From positions 558,001 to 622,000 of the forward strand of contig NZ_PJCF01000005.1 of assembly GCF_002835935.1 (NCBI RefSeq): a stretch of DNA of 64,000 nucleotides. Direction: 5' to 3'. Each line of letters opens with the position of its first letter. The first letter of the stretch is position 1. This document shows positions 45,193 to 54,329 of the stretch, piece by piece. The notes beneath the pieces are model-generated. The model worked only from the letters and a program-made list of their open reading frames with translations, did not search any database and had not been told where the DNA came from. The stretch comes from Paraglaciecola sp. MB-3u-78 (lineage in GTDB: Bacteria; Pseudomonadota; Gammaproteobacteria; Enterobacterales; Alteromonadaceae). Both the position numbers and the translations under genes were made by a program.

Positions 45193-45950
45193 TGTGGAAG
45201 TGGTTACATCCTTACGCTAAAACTGAACGCACCTATCACTTATGCCAAAGGCTGTTGCCTTGGTTTAGTGTGCTGGGTTTGGCAGTGATTATAGTAGCAA
45301 CTGTTTGGGGATTGGCTTTTGCCCCAACGGATTATCAACAAAGTGAAGCCTACCGCATTATTTATGTGCATGTACCCAGTGCAGTGTTATCAAAAAGCCT
45401 ATATAGCGCTATGGCACTGGCTGCCATTATTGGTTTGGTCTGGCAAATTAAAACGTCTTTTATGGCAATGATAGCTTTGGCGCCCATAGGCGCAACTGTG
45501 ACCTTTGTTTCACTTATTACTGGCGCTGCTTGGGGTAAACCTATGTGGGGGACATGGTGGGAGTGGGATGCTCGATTAACCTCGCAATTGATATTATTGT
45601 TTTTATTTCTTGGGGTGATTTCTTTATACAAGGCCTTTGAAGATAAACAGCAGGCAGGCAAAGCGGCTGGGGTCATGGCCATAGTGGGCGTGATAAATCT
45701 GCCGATTATTCATTACTCAGTACAATGGTGGAATACATTGCACCAAGGCGCCACCATAATGAAACTGGGTAAACCATCTATGCCCCCTGAAATGTTATGG
45801 CCACTATTGTTGTCTATTTTAGGGTGGGCACTTGTCAGTGGTGCTATTTTTTTATTACGTATGCAAAACGAAATTTTACAACGAGAAATTAGGCGCCCGT
45901 GGGTGGTGGCTTTGGCAAACAAAAGCTCAACGTTAAGTGAAGGCAAATAA
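45192..45950 (+). CDS. ccmC: Heme exporter protein CcmC
   Basis: A 252-residue membrane protein with six hydrophobic segments and the tryptophan-rich heme-handling WWD motif (WGTWWEWDARLTSQL, residues ~118-132). In the family two conserved histidines (here in YVHVPSA and MHYSVQWWNTLHQ-like IHYSVQWWNTLHQG) ligate heme and hand it to CcmE. Overlaps ccmB and ccmD by 1 bp each. Confidence 0.95.
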   Translation: MWKWLHPYAKTERTYHLCQRLLPWFSVLGLAVIIVATVWGLAFAPTDYQQSEAYRIIYVHVPSAVLSKSLYSAMALAAIIGLVWQIKTSFMAMIALAPIGATVTFVSLITGAAWGKPMWGTWWEWDARLTSQLILLFLFLGVISLYKAFEDKQQAGKAAGVMAIVGVINLPIIHYSVQWWNTLHQGATIMKLGKPSMPPEMLWPLLLSILGWALVSGAIFLLRMQNEILQREIRRPWVVALANKSSTLSEGK

Positions 45951-46273
45951 TGTATTTTGATGACATCAATAGTCTCTTTGATATGGGCGGTTATGGTCTA
46001 TACGTATGGCTGTCTTTTGGCTCCGCAGCCTTTAGTTTGTTAGTTTTGTGGTTAGACTCACTTTTTTCAAAGCGAAGATTAATAACACAAGTATTGAATG
46101 AACAAACAAGGCAAGGGCGAATTAAAGCTGCGGCTAAGCAAAGTGCTACAGCTGAACAAAGTGCTACAGCTGAACAAAGTGCTACAGCTGAACAAAGTGC
46201 CACAGCTGAACAAAGTGCCACAGCTGAACAAAGTGCCACAGCTGAACAAAAAACTAACGGAGAAACAATATGA
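45950..46273 (+). CDS. ccmD: Heme exporter protein CcmD with repeat-extended tail
   Basis: A 107-residue version of a normally ~60-70-residue protein. The first ~55 residues are typical CcmD ([25 protein letters not shown] membrane helix, then basic RRLITQ). The extra length is a cytoplasmic tail made of six repeats of the hexapeptide QSATAE, encoded by the minisatellite at 46140-46247. CcmD stabilises release of holo-CcmE from CcmABC; the family needs only the N-terminal helix region, so the tail is probably tolerated, not required. Overlaps ccmE by 4 bp. Confidence 0.92.
   Translation: MYFDDINSLFDMGGYGLYVWLSFGSAAFSLLVLWLDSLFSKRRLITQVLNEQTRQGRIKAAAKQSATAEQSATAEQSATAEQSATAEQSATAEQSATAEQKTNGETI
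46140..46247 (+). repeat. Six-copy 18-bp in-frame minisatellite in ccmD
   Basis: The unit AAAGTGCTACAGCTGAAC is repeated six times head to tail. Copies 1-3 have GCTACA and copies 4-6 have GCCACA, otherwise they are identical, which points to very recent expansion in blocks. Each unit adds six residues, so copy changes keep the frame. All six frames stay open through the repeat, producing spurious shadow frames on both strands. Confidence 0.95.
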
Positions 46274-46755
46274 ACCCAAGGCGTCAAAAACGTTTGATGG
46301 CTGTGTCTGCAATCTTACTAGTAGTGGGCGGTGCTATCGGTTTGATGTTGTATGCTCTAAGTCAAAATATCGATTTATTTTATACGCCATCTGAAATTAT
46401 TGATGGAAAAGAAGGGAAAATCCCTGAAGTCGGTCAGCGATTACGCATCGGTGGCATGGTTGTGCCCGGCACCGTTGAGCGGGACCAAGAAACCTTAACT
46501 GTGAGCTTTGATTTAGTCGATATCGGTCCCGCGGTGACTGTGAGTTATCACGGCATACTGCCTGATTTGTTTCGTGAAGGGCAGGGTATTGTGGCAACAG
46601 GTGTCTTGACTAAAACTAATCATATTGACGCTCATGAAGTACTGGCTAAACATGATGAAGAATATATGCCGCCAGAACTGGCAGAAAAAATGAAAGGCAT
46701 TAAACACGTTAAACCAGAAAATGCCAGTTATGGCAACACAGGAGCGAGTGAATAA
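46270..46755 (+). CDS. ccmE: Cytochrome c maturation heme chaperone CcmE
   Basis: A 161-residue membrane-anchored periplasmic chaperone. N-terminal basic MNPRRQKRL and one transmembrane helix, then an OB-fold domain; the covalent heme histidine is in [12 protein letters not shown] near residue 127. It shuttles heme from CcmC to CcmF/H. Overlaps ccmD by 4 bp (ATGA), right after the ccmD minisatellite. Confidence 0.96.
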   Translation: MNPRRQKRLMAVSAILLVVGGAIGLMLYALSQNIDLFYTPSEIIDGKEGKIPEVGQRLRIGGMVVPGTVERDQETLTVSFDLVDIGPAVTVSYHGILPDLFREGQGIVATGVLTKTNHIDAHEVLAKHDEEYMPPELAEKMKGIKHVKPENASYGNTGASE

Positions 46756-46757
46756 CT

Positions 46758-48764
46758 ATGTTAGCTGAATTAGGTCATTTCGCTTTAGTACTAGCCCTGA
46801 TGACGGGCATATTATTATCTATTTTCCCCATGTGGGGCGCCTATAAAAATCATTCACAAATGATGGCCATGGCGAAACCATTGGCAATAGGCATGTTTGT
46901 ATTTACCGCTTTTGCATATGGTTGCCTGACCCATGGATTTATCACTGATGACTTCAGCATAGCCTACGTAGCGAACACATCGAACAGTACATTGCCGATC
47001 TATTATAAAATAACGGCTGTGTGGGGAGGGCATGAAGGTTCATTTTTACTATGGGTGTTGATATTTTCTATTTGGACCGTGGCGGTAGCGCTGTTTAGTA
47101 AGGCTATCCCCATGAGAATGGTCGCCAGAGTGTTATCTATTTTAGGTATGGTAGGTATTGGCTTTTATTTGTTTATGTTGCTTACCTCTAACCCTTTTGA
47201 TCGTCTGTTACCTTTCTTTCCTATTGATGGCAAAGACTTAAACCCGTTGTTGCAAGATTTTGGGATGATCATTCACCCTCCTATGTTGTATATGGGGTAT
47301 GTGGGTTTTTCTGTTGCCTTTGCCTTCGCGCTTGCTGCGCTGATTTCTGGGCAATTAGACTCCACTTGGGCGCGCTGGTCTAGGCCTTGGACGTTGGCTG
47401 CATGGTCTTTTCTAACAGTAGGCGTAGCGCTTGGCAGTTGGTGGGCCTACTACGAATTGGGTTGGGGCGGTTGGTGGTTTTGGGATCCAGTTGAAAACGC
47501 CTCGTTTATGCCATGGCTGGTAGGTACCGCTTTGATCCATAGTTTGGCCGTCACTGAAAAACGCAAAGTGTTTAAGTCTTGGACCGTTTTGTTAGCTATA
47601 TCTGCGTTTTCATTAAGCTTACTTGGTACGTTCTTAGTGCGTTCAGGGGTGTTAGTTTCAGTACATTCATTCGCGAGTGATCCTAGTCGTGGATTATTTA
47701 TCCTTGGCTTGTTAGTAATAATTATCGGCGGCTCTTTGGCTTTGTATGCCTATAGGGCACCTCAATTAAAAGGGAATGGTAGATACCAACTGTTTTCAAG
47801 AGAAGTGTTATTGATTGGTAATAATGTGTTCTTAACCGCGGCTACCTTAGTGGTGTTATTAGGTACCTTGTTACCCTTGGTACATAAAGAAATCGGTATG
47901 GGCTCTATTTCAATCGGCGCACCCTTTTTTAATCAAATGTTTACCTATCTTATTGTGCCATTTGTACTGTTTATGGGTATTGGCCCGCTGTCACGCTGGA
48001 AAAGCCAATCCCCTCAAGCGTTATATAAACAACTGTTGATTGCATTTGGTTTAAGTGTGTCAGCCGGGATCTTGGTGAATGCTAGTTTCGAGCAATCTAG
48101 CTATATGGCAGCGTTAGGCTTAGTCATGAGCTTTTGGATTATTATTACGACTATCATGGAAATACGGCAGCGTATTCAGCCACAAGTTGAGTCAGGTAAA
48201 TTTACCATTTTACAAAGCCTTAAAAAACTGACCCGAAGCCATTGGGGTATGGTATCAGGCCACCTTGGTTTTGCGGTAACCCTTATCGGTATTGCATTAG
48301 TCAGTGCATATAGTGTGGAACGCAATGTAAGGATGGCTGTGGGAGATGGTGTCACTTTGCAAGGATATGAATTTGTTTTTAAAGGTGTTTCAGTATTTGC
48401 AGGACCTAATTATACGGCCGATGTTGGGCATCTAGATATTTACCAAAATGGGCAGAAAATATCGTCACTCGCTGCTGAAAAACGTTTTTATCCGGTACAA
48501 CGAAATGTTATGACGGAAGCGGGCATCGATTCAGGTTTCACACGAGATTTATTTGTAGCATTGGGCGAACAGCTTAAAAATGGTGATTGGTCATTACGCA
48601 TTTATGTGAAACCTTTTATTAACTGGATATGGTTAGGTGCCTTTATTATGGCGTTTGGCGGGGTGTTGTCTATTAGTGATAAGCGCTATCGTATGGGGAA
48701 AATTGTCGTAAAACCTAAAGCTAATACAACACCAGCCCCTGCCTTAACGGAGCAACCATCTTGA
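46758..48764 (+). CDS. ccmF: Cytochrome c heme lyase subunit CcmF
   Basis: A 668-residue polytopic protein of usual size with about 15 membrane segments. The WWD heme motif is WGGWWFWDPVENASFMPWL near residues 234-252, with nearby conserved histidines (IIHPPMLYMGY, ALIHSLAVTEKR). It ligates heme to apocytochrome c together with CcmH/CcmI. It overlaps ccmG by 4 bp. Confidence 0.96.
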   Translation: MLAELGHFALVLALMTGILLSIFPMWGAYKNHSQMMAMAKPLAIGMFVFTAFAYGCLTHGFITDDFSIAYVANTSNSTLPIYYKITAVWGGHEGSFLLWVLIFSIWTVAVALFSKAIPMRMVARVLSILGMVGIGFYLFMLLTSNPFDRLLPFFPIDGKDLNPLLQDFGMIIHPPMLYMGYVGFSVAFAFALAALISGQLDSTWARWSRPWTLAAWSFLTVGVALGSWWAYYELGWGGWWFWDPVENASFMPWLVGTALIHSLAVTEKRKVFKSWTVLLAISAFSLSLLGTFLVRSGVLVSVHSFASDPSRGLFILGLLVIIIGGSLALYAYRAPQLKGNGRYQLFSREVLLIGNNVFLTAATLVVLLGTLLPLVHKEIGMGSISIGAPFFNQMFTYLIVPFVLFMGIGPLSRWKSQSPQALYKQLLIAFGLSVSAGILVNASFEQSSYMAALGLVMSFWIIITTIMEIRQRIQPQVESGKFTILQSLKKLTRSHWGMVSGHLGFAVTLIGIALVSAYSVERNVRMAVGDGVTLQGYEFVFKGVSVFAGPNYTADVGHLDIYQNGQKISSLAAEKRFYPVQRNVMTEAGIDSGFTRDLFVALGEQLKNGDWSLRIYVKPFINWIWLGAFIMAFGGVLSISDKRYRMGKIVVKPKANTTPAPALTEQPS

Positions 48765-49333
48765 AAAAAATCGCGGTATATTTAATCCCTTTGGGACTGT
48801 TTTTTGGGTTAATTATATTCCTGTATCAAGGATTGTTTTCCAATCCAAGGGAGCATCAATCTAGTTTACTAGAACAGCCCATGCCTGAGTTTGTGTTGCC
48901 TGATTTGATGAATATTGAGCAGACCTATACACAAGATGTATTTCTTGGCAAAGTGACCTTACTCAATGTTTGGGGGGTATGGTGTATTACATGCGCAATA
49001 GAGTTGCCTTACCTCAAGCAGTTGCAAGATGAAGGCAAACATATTGTAGGTTTGTACTTCGACCAAGATATGGATCCTGATTTTGGGATTAAGACAGTTG
49101 CTCGCGTGCAGCAGGAAGTCACCGACAAACTCAACCAATTAGGTAATCCTTATGCCTACAATATATTCGATGTCAAACGAGATTTGTCTATGGATCTGGG
49201 TGTCACCGGTGCTCCGGAAACCTATTTAATTGATCAACAGGGCAAGATACGTTTGCATCATATTGGTGATATGAATCCACGGGTTTGGAATAACAAATTT
49301 GCACCTATATATGATGCATTGGTGGCGCAATGA
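48761..49333 (+). CDS. ccmG: Thiol:disulfide interchange protein CcmG (DsbE)
   Basis: A 190-residue membrane-tethered thioredoxin-like protein: one N-terminal helix, active site WCITC (usual family WCPTC) near residue 77 and the cis-Pro segment GVTGAPETYLID. It reduces the cysteines of apocytochrome c before heme attachment. The dipeptide between the active-site cysteines is IT, a modest departure from the common PT/PS. Overlaps both neighbours by 4 bp. Confidence 0.93.
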   Translation: MKKIAVYLIPLGLFFGLIIFLYQGLFSNPREHQSSLLEQPMPEFVLPDLMNIEQTYTQDVFLGKVTLLNVWGVWCITCAIELPYLKQLQDEGKHIVGLYFDQDMDPDFGIKTVARVQQEVTDKLNQLGNPYAYNIFDVKRDLSMDLGVTGAPETYLIDQQGKIRLHHIGDMNPRVWNNKFAPIYDALVAQ

Positions 49334-49782
49334 ATCGATTAGTCGCCACATTACTTATTTTGGTGCTTGGGAGTTTTGCTAGCCTAGTTCTCGCCACAGA
49401 AGATAAATTTCACTTTGAATCTCCCGAAAAAACCGCTCTGTTTATAGAGCTAACTAAAGAATTGCGCTGTCCTAAATGTCAAAATCAAAACATTGCAGAT
49501 TCTGATGCCATGATAGCGGTGGATTTAAAACGTAAGGTTTATGAGTTGCTGCAAAAAGATTATGACAAGGATCAGGTGATTGATTTTATGAAACAACGTT
49601 ATGGTGATTTTGTGTATTACCAACCCCCAGTTAACCCTATGACAATTTGGTTATGGTTATTACCTGTATTATTTATTTTAGTGGCTTTGGCTGGAATAGT
49701 GATGACTCGTAAACGCCAACCATCTGAGATTAACGACGAACAACTAGCTAAAGCACAAGCAATTTTGGAGCGTGACGAGTGA
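49330..49782 (+). CDS. ccmH: Cytochrome c maturation protein CcmH (CcmL-type, short)
   Basis: A 150-residue protein with a signal peptide (cleavage after VLA), the LRCPKCQNQ redox motif near residue 45, and a C-terminal membrane anchor followed by a short basic tail. It is the short form that holds only the CxxC domain; the TPR part is the separate ccmI gene, as in non-enteric bacteria. Overlaps ccmI by 4 bp. Confidence 0.95.
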   Translation: MNRLVATLLILVLGSFASLVLATEDKFHFESPEKTALFIELTKELRCPKCQNQNIADSDAMIAVDLKRKVYELLQKDYDKDQVIDFMKQRYGDFVYYQPPVNPMTIWLWLLPVLFILVALAGIVMTRKRQPSEINDEQLAKAQAILERDE

Positions 49783-51041
49783 GTCTTTTTTATCTAGGTG
49801 CGGTGTTATCTTTTGTTATTTTCCTCATGTTTATTCTATTTCCTTGGTTCACAAAGAGTCCCGATGACACTGTTAGTACATTAACCAATAAGAGCCTGAT
49901 TAAACAACGTCTAACAGAATTACATACCGAGCAACAGCAAGGTTTGTTGAGTGATACCGATAGATTACAGTCAGAAAATGAGCTAAAGCTTGCTTTGTTG
50001 GATGAAACTAAAACGAGTCAAAGCAACGAGACGAGTGTGGGTATTCCCCTTGCAATTGGTGCATTGGTTAGTTTGTCAGTCGGTATAGGTGTGTATCTGT
50101 ATTCGAACCAGATCCAACGTATCGATCAATGGCAGATGGCGCAACAACAAACCAGTGAGCTTGGCCAGCGAATGATTAAAGGTGATGAAAACCTTAATTT
50201 AAAAGATTTACAAACCTTTGCTTTAGGACTAAGAACAAAACTGGTAGACACCCCAGAAGATGCTACCGGGTGGATGTTGTTAGGCCGAGTATCTGGCGCC
50301 ATTAATAGGCTAGACAGTGCTATTCAAGCTTTTGAAAAGTCTTTACAATATGATCCTAATAACATTGGAACCTTATCCAGCTATGCTCAAGCGTTGTTGA
50401 TGACGGGCCAAGAACAGCAAGTATTCCAGGCTAAACAAGTGCTGTTGCAAATACTGGATTTAGAACCAGATAATACTAATGCTATGGGGGTTTTGGCTAT
50501 TGCTGCCTCTGAATTAGGAGACAAAGCATTAGCATTAGAAAATTGGCAAAGGTTAGTGGCTTTTATACCGGACTCAGATCCCAATAATGCGGCTGTTAAT
50601 CAACGTATTTTGCAATTACAGACCGAGCTAGATCAAGATAATCAGCAAGTAGCTCAAAACCAGTCTAAAGTATCTACCGATAACCTAAGTACAACACGAG
50701 TGTCGTTAACAATTAATATCAGTGATGAATTGCAGGCTAAATTGCCTGGAAATGGTTTTCTATTCGTATTCGCTCAAGAAAGTAGCGGACAAGTGAAAAT
50801 GCCTGCTGCTGTAGTAAAAATGCCTCTTGGAGAATTCCCTGTTGTGGTGGAGTTGTCTAATGACAATGCTATGACACCCAATTATACCTTGTCGCAATTA
50901 CAACAAGCTAAGTTGGTGGCTAGGGTTTCTATTGATGGAATCGGGACTCAGTCAGCGGGTGACTTTCAAGGAGAATTGCTCGTGACTTTGAGTGCGAACG
51001 AGATGACGCAAGAAACGATAACCATAGATAGGGAATTATGA
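49779..51041 (+). CDS. ccmI: Cytochrome c maturation protein CcmI
   Basis: A 420-residue protein with two N-terminal membrane helices around a cytoplasmic loop, then periplasmic TPR repeats (GWMLLGRVSGAINRLDSAIQAFEKSL shows the pattern; AFEKSLQYDPNN) at residues ~150-270 and a C-terminal beta-rich domain. It binds the C-terminal helix of apocytochrome c and presents it to the heme lyase. Last ccm gene; overlaps the mlaA start region by 4 bp. Confidence 0.92.
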   Translation: MSLFYLGAVLSFVIFLMFILFPWFTKSPDDTVSTLTNKSLIKQRLTELHTEQQQGLLSDTDRLQSENELKLALLDETKTSQSNETSVGIPLAIGALVSLSVGIGVYLYSNQIQRIDQWQMAQQQTSELGQRMIKGDENLNLKDLQTFALGLRTKLVDTPEDATGWMLLGRVSGAINRLDSAIQAFEKSLQYDPNNIGTLSSYAQALLMTGQEQQVFQAKQVLLQILDLEPDNTNAMGVLAIAASELGDKALALENWQRLVAFIPDSDPNNAAVNQRILQLQTELDQDNQQVAQNQSKVSTDNLSTTRVSLTINISDELQAKLPGNGFLFVFAQESSGQVKMPAAVVKMPLGEFPVVVELSNDNAMTPNYTLSQLQQAKLVARVSIDGIGTQSAGDFQGELLVTLSANEMTQETITIDREL

Positions 51042-51805
51042 TGAAAAGCGCAAGTGTTCTAGCTTTGGTAACCGCCTTGCTGATACTGGGTGGTTGTGCA
51101 TCTCAGCCCGCTGCTATAGAACAATCGCAGCAGTTTGCAGATCCTAAAGATCCCTTAGAGTCATTAAATCGCACGATGTGGGATTTTAATTATGAAATAT
51201 TAGATGAATACCTATTACGACCTACTGCTGTAGCCTATGTGGACCATATGCCACAAATAGCACGTACTGGGTTATTGAACATGGCAGAGAACCTTGAAGA
51301 GCCTTCCAACAGTCTTAACAATCTGTTGCAATGGAAACTGGATGGCACTTTTATCAGTCTAGGGCGTTTTCTGCTGAACTCTACCGTGGGGTTGTTGGGC
51401 TTGATTGATGTCGCCAGTGAAATTGGTTTAGAGCCTAAGGAAGAGGAATTTGGAGAAGTACTGGGTAAATGGGGGCTAAATACCGGGCCTTATTTGATGA
51501 TACCTGCTCGAGGACCAAGTGATGTGCGCAGTACAGTAGGAGATGTGGTAGATACATCTTACTCTCCTCTTGACGGCCTTAACCTATATTTCAGTGTTTT
51601 GCGAGTAGGAATTAAAGCATTAGAAACCCGAGCATCCTTGTTACAGCAAGAGCAACAACTGAACTCTTCTTCCGATCCCTATGCTTTTGTGAAAAGTGCT
51701 TATTTTCAAAATTTAGAATTTAAAGTGAAAGATGGAAAAGTAGAAAAGTCTGAAGAGGAAGCCGCATTAGAAGATGATATCGATGCGTTTTTGGATGATC
51801 TATAG
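51038..51805 (+). CDS. mlaA: Outer-membrane lipid asymmetry lipoprotein MlaA (VacJ)
   Basis: A 255-residue lipoprotein: signal peptide with lipobox LGGC (Cys near residue 20), then the MlaA core (DPLESLNRTMWDFNYEILDEYLLRP, cited here as DPLESLNRTMWDFN; TYLMIPARGPSDVR-like PYLMIPARGPSDVR). It removes misplaced phospholipids from the outer leaflet of the outer membrane. The acidic C-terminal tail is DDIDAFLDDL. Translationally coupled to ccmI (4-bp overlap; a second ATG lies 3 bp later) although functionally unrelated. Confidence 0.94.
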   Translation: MMKSASVLALVTALLILGGCASQPAAIEQSQQFADPKDPLESLNRTMWDFNYEILDEYLLRPTAVAYVDHMPQIARTGLLNMAENLEEPSNSLNNLLQWKLDGTFISLGRFLLNSTVGLLGLIDVASEIGLEPKEEEFGEVLGKWGLNTGPYLMIPARGPSDVRSTVGDVVDTSYSPLDGLNLYFSVLRVGIKALETRASLLQQEQQLNSSSDPYAFVKSAYFQNLEFKVKDGKVEKSEEEAALEDDIDAFLDDL

Positions 51806-51810
51806 CGCCA

Positions 51811-52041
51811 GTAGATAGTGGCTAGTAGATAGTAAATAGTAAATAGAAAAAACAAGAGCGTTTGCACCACCGAGGAAAAGGAGCGCTGCGCTTCACAGAG
51901 AAAATCAACTGATTTGTTAAGATAAGATTTAAAGAGTGGCACGATAAATATCCAACCTTTTTTAACTTCTGTTAATCTTTTCCTCGGTGATCTCATTGTC
52001 CTCGGTGGTGTAAACGCTTTTGCTTTTAATTCGTTTAAAAA
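51811..52041. repeat. MITE-like dispersed repeat, copy 1
   Basis: A ~230-bp non-coding element 3' of mlaA. It starts with short TAGATAGT/TAAATAGT repeats and has near-perfect 20-bp inverted arms at 51857-51876 and 51999-52018 (AGCGTTTGCACCACCGAGGA; one mismatch). A second copy occurs at 53037-53292 in the same orientation. The arms contain the CACCACCGAGG core. No reading frame of note. Confidence 0.85.
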
Positions 52042-52104
52042 CAAAAGCGTTTACACCACCGAGGAAAAAGAGCGTCGGGCGCCGAGCGCTGCGCTACACA
52101 GAGG
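52042..52104. repeat. Partial copy of the dispersed repeat
   Basis: Directly after copy 1, a 63-bp segment repeats the left-arm part (AGCGTTTACACCACCGAGGA followed by GCGTCGGGCGCCGA and GCTGCGCTACACAGAG) that in copy 2 is at 53090-53140. It abuts the 3' end of the HEPN gene at a distance of 33 bp. Confidence 0.75.
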
Positions 52105-52137
52105 TTTAATATCTTTTAAGTGAAAGGAGCATTGGAT

Positions 52138-52551
52138 TTAGAGGTTTGGTATTAATTTAATGGCTTTGATAAAATATTGGAAATCAATCAAATGGTTTTC
52201 AACAATAAACCTAACAATATCAATATTGAGTTCTTGATAGTCATGCACAGCTATATTTCTTAATCCCACCATCTTTTTTAAGTTTACGGCTACTTCTTCA
52301 GGCAGCAATACAGCCTTAAATAACAGTTCAAAGGCGTCTCTACTGGATTGTGGTATGCCTAGTTTTTTTTGTTTATTAACATAATTGGCTAGATCAATTG
52401 ATGCTTCACAGGCTCGCTGTAAATTTAATACAATGGAATCCTGACGAGTAAAGTCAGTAGATAAGTTATCTGCAACTTCAGCGTATACACTATTGATGCG
52501 TTGTAAACATCGCTCAATGGTAGCGATTTTATTGATGACTACATCATTCAT
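52138..52551 (-). CDS. hepT: HEPN-domain ribonuclease toxin (HepT family)
   Basis: A 137-residue alpha-helical HEPN protein with the RNase motif RX4HXY as RNIAVHDY near residue 96. In characterised systems HepT is a tRNA or RNA nuclease, silenced when the partner MntA adds AMP to the tyrosine of this motif; that tyrosine is present. It overlaps the upstream MNT gene by 8 bp, so the antitoxin is translated first. Flanked on both sides by copies of a MITE-like repeat. Confidence 0.92.
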   Translation of the reverse strand: MNDVVINKIATIERCLQRINSVYAEVADNLSTDFTRQDSIVLNLQRACEASIDLANYVNKQKKLGIPQSSRDAFELLFKAVLLPEEVAVNLKKMVGLRNIAVHDYQELNIDIVRFIVENHLIDFQYFIKAIKLIPNL

Positions 52552-52951
52552 TTGCCAAACTCATGTGTTGCTTCAAAATATCTGCTCTTTCGTCATTTAA
52601 GTGCTGATACATTGACATAACCTGCATTTCAAATAAAGCCGCATAGTTTGCTGCATCATAAATACACATTCCGTGATGAATCACTTGGTTTTGCATAACA
52701 GTAGAAGCACTTAATAAATCGACTAAATCAACATCGTTTTTTAATGCTATTGTTAGTTCATTTTGCCATTGCCAACGAGCAACAGGGTCGAACTTGTTTG
52801 CTCCTAATATGGCAATATCAATGTCACTTTGCGAATCCGACTGATTATTTGCATGCGAGCCAAATAAATATATCAGCTTAATACTCTGAGACTGTTCCAA
52901 TACTAGTGAACGAATGTCATTAATTAACTTCTCCTGGGATCTCACAGCCAT
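52544..52951 (-). CDS. mntA: MNT-domain nucleotidyltransferase antitoxin (MntA family)
   Basis: A 135-residue minimal nucleotidyltransferase with the GSX10DXD motif (LFGSHANNQSDSQSDIDIA, near residue 31) and a later acidic residue in NDVDLVDLL. It is expected to AMPylate and so neutralise the HEPN toxin encoded next. First gene of the pair; a short AT-rich promoter region lies between it and repeat copy 2. Confidence 0.92.
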   Translation of the reverse strand: MAVRSQEKLINDIRSLVLEQSQSIKLIYLFGSHANNQSDSQSDIDIAILGANKFDPVARWQWQNELTIALKNDVDLVDLLSASTVMQNQVIHHGMCIYDAANYAALFEMQVMSMYQHLNDERADILKQHMSLANE

Positions 52952-53036
52952 AAAAGTACCGAGTTCTATATTGATTCTGTTTTAGTTTAACCACACAGCT
53001 AGCGAATACCAAGCATAGAAAACAAATTGCAAAGCA

Positions 53037-53292
53037 GTAGACGGTAAATAGTGGCTAGTAGATAGTAGATAGAAAAAACAAGAGCGATTACACCACCGAG
53101 GAAAAAGAGCGTCGGGCGCCGACCGCTGCGCTACACAGAGAAAATCAACTGATTGTTAAGATAAGATTGAAAGACCAACACAACAAACATCCAACCTTTT
53201 TTGTCTTATTTTCATCTTTTCCTCTGTGCGCGGCACCCGGTGATCTCATTGTCCTCGGTGGTAAAAAATTCTTTGCTTTTAAGTTGTTTAAA
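53037..53292. repeat. MITE-like dispersed repeat, copy 2
   Basis: About 255 bp, same orientation and order as copy 1: TAGATAGT repeats, the GATTACACCACCGAGGA left arm, GCGTCGGGCGCCGA insert, the shared middle (AAAATCAACTGATT, CATCCAACCTTTTTT) and the right arm TCCTCGGTGGT. It carries an extra CTCTGTGCGCGGCACC segment. Together with copy 1 it forms direct repeats around the mntA-hepT pair, ending just before the galE stop. Confidence 0.85.
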
Positions 53293-53312
53293 AGTTCTTT
53301 AGGTTTTAAAGG

Positions 53313-54329
53313 TTATTTATAACCTTCTGGGTTACTTGCTTGCCAGTTCCATGAGTCTTTGCACATTTCTGCGAGTCCTCTGGTGGCTGTCCATCCCAGG
53401 GCTTCGCTGGCCGTTTTAGGGTCAGCATAACAAGAGGCTACATCACCTCCTCTGCGGGGAACAAATTGATATGGGATAGCTTTGCCGCTTTGTTTTTCAA
53501 ACTCTTTGACCATATCTAATACACTATATCCCTGACCTGTGCCGAGGTTGTAAGTCACAATACCTGGGTTTGTGTATAGTTTATCTAAGGCTTTTAAGTG
53601 ACCTGCTGCCAAGTCCTCTACGTGGATATAATCTCTAACACCCGTTCCATCAGGGGTATCATAGTCGTTTCCGTAAATAGATAAGTGGTCACGCTTTCCT
53701 GTGGCGACTTGGGTAATAAAGGGCATCAGGTTATTGGGAATACCATTGGGATCTTCACCTATACGTCCTGACGGGTGTGCTCCAACTGGATTGAAATACC
53801 TCAGCAAAGCAATGTTCCAGTTGTTGTCTGATTTGTATAAATCCCGTAACACCAACTCAACCATGAGTTTTGACATGCCATATGGATTGGTAGGGTGACC
53901 TGTTGGCATATCTTCGCGAAGTGGGAGTTCAACAGGATCGCCGTAAACCGTTGCCGATGAGCTAAACACCAAGTTTTTAACACCAAATTTGTTCATTGCT
54001 TCGCATAGCTTTAAAGTGCCATAGACGTTGTTGTTATAATAATTAAGTGGTTTTTTTACCGATTCACCCACAGCTTTTAATCCGGCAAAATGGATAACTG
54101 CATTGATTTTATGTTTGGAAAAAAGCAACTCTAAAATAGTGTGGTCGCGAATGTCACCTTGTACAAAAATGGTGTTTTTACCGGTTAATTCTTCCACGCG
54201 ATTAAGGGATTCTTGAGAGGAGTTACACAGGTTATCGAGCACTATCACTTGATTTCCAGCCTCTAATAGCTGCAAAACAGTATGGCTACCAATATATCCT
54301 GCACCGCCTGTTACTAAAATTGTCTGCAT
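53313..54329 (-). CDS. galE: UDP-glucose 4-epimerase
   Basis: A 338-residue extended SDR, identical in length to E. coli GalE. NAD motif [12 protein letters not shown] at residues 6-17, catalytic Ser in FSSSATVYG and YxxxK in YGMSK near residue 150. It interconverts UDP-glucose and UDP-galactose (or the GlcNAc pair), supplying precursors for the surface polysaccharide locus further right. It overlaps the upstream small membrane-protein gene by 1 bp. Confidence 0.96.
   Translation of the reverse strand: MQTILVTGGAGYIGSHTVLQLLEAGNQVIVLDNLCNSSQESLNRVEELTGKNTIFVQGDIRDHTILELLFSKHKINAVIHFAGLKAVGESVKKPLNYYNNNVYGTLKLCEAMNKFGVKNLVFSSSATVYGDPVELPLREDMPTGHPTNPYGMSKLMVELVLRDLYKSDNNWNIALLRYFNPVGAHPSGRIGEDPNGIPNNLMPFITQVATGKRDHLSIYGNDYDTPDGTGVRDYIHVEDLAAGHLKALDKLYTNPGIVTYNLGTGQGYSVLDMVKEFEKQSGKAIPYQFVPRRGGDVASCYADPKTASEALGWTATRGLAEMCKDSWNWQASNPEGYK

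Noticed and set aside
45991-46394. Long open frames in all other frames around ccmD, including on the minus strand
   Set aside because: They exist only because the 18-bp repeat has no stop in any frame; no ribosome binding sites, and the ccmD/ccmE frames explain the region.
51811-53292. CRISPR array or integron explanation for the repeats around mntA-hepT
   Set aside because: Only two long copies and one partial copy, not regularly spaced; no cas genes, no integrase and no attC-like folding sites.
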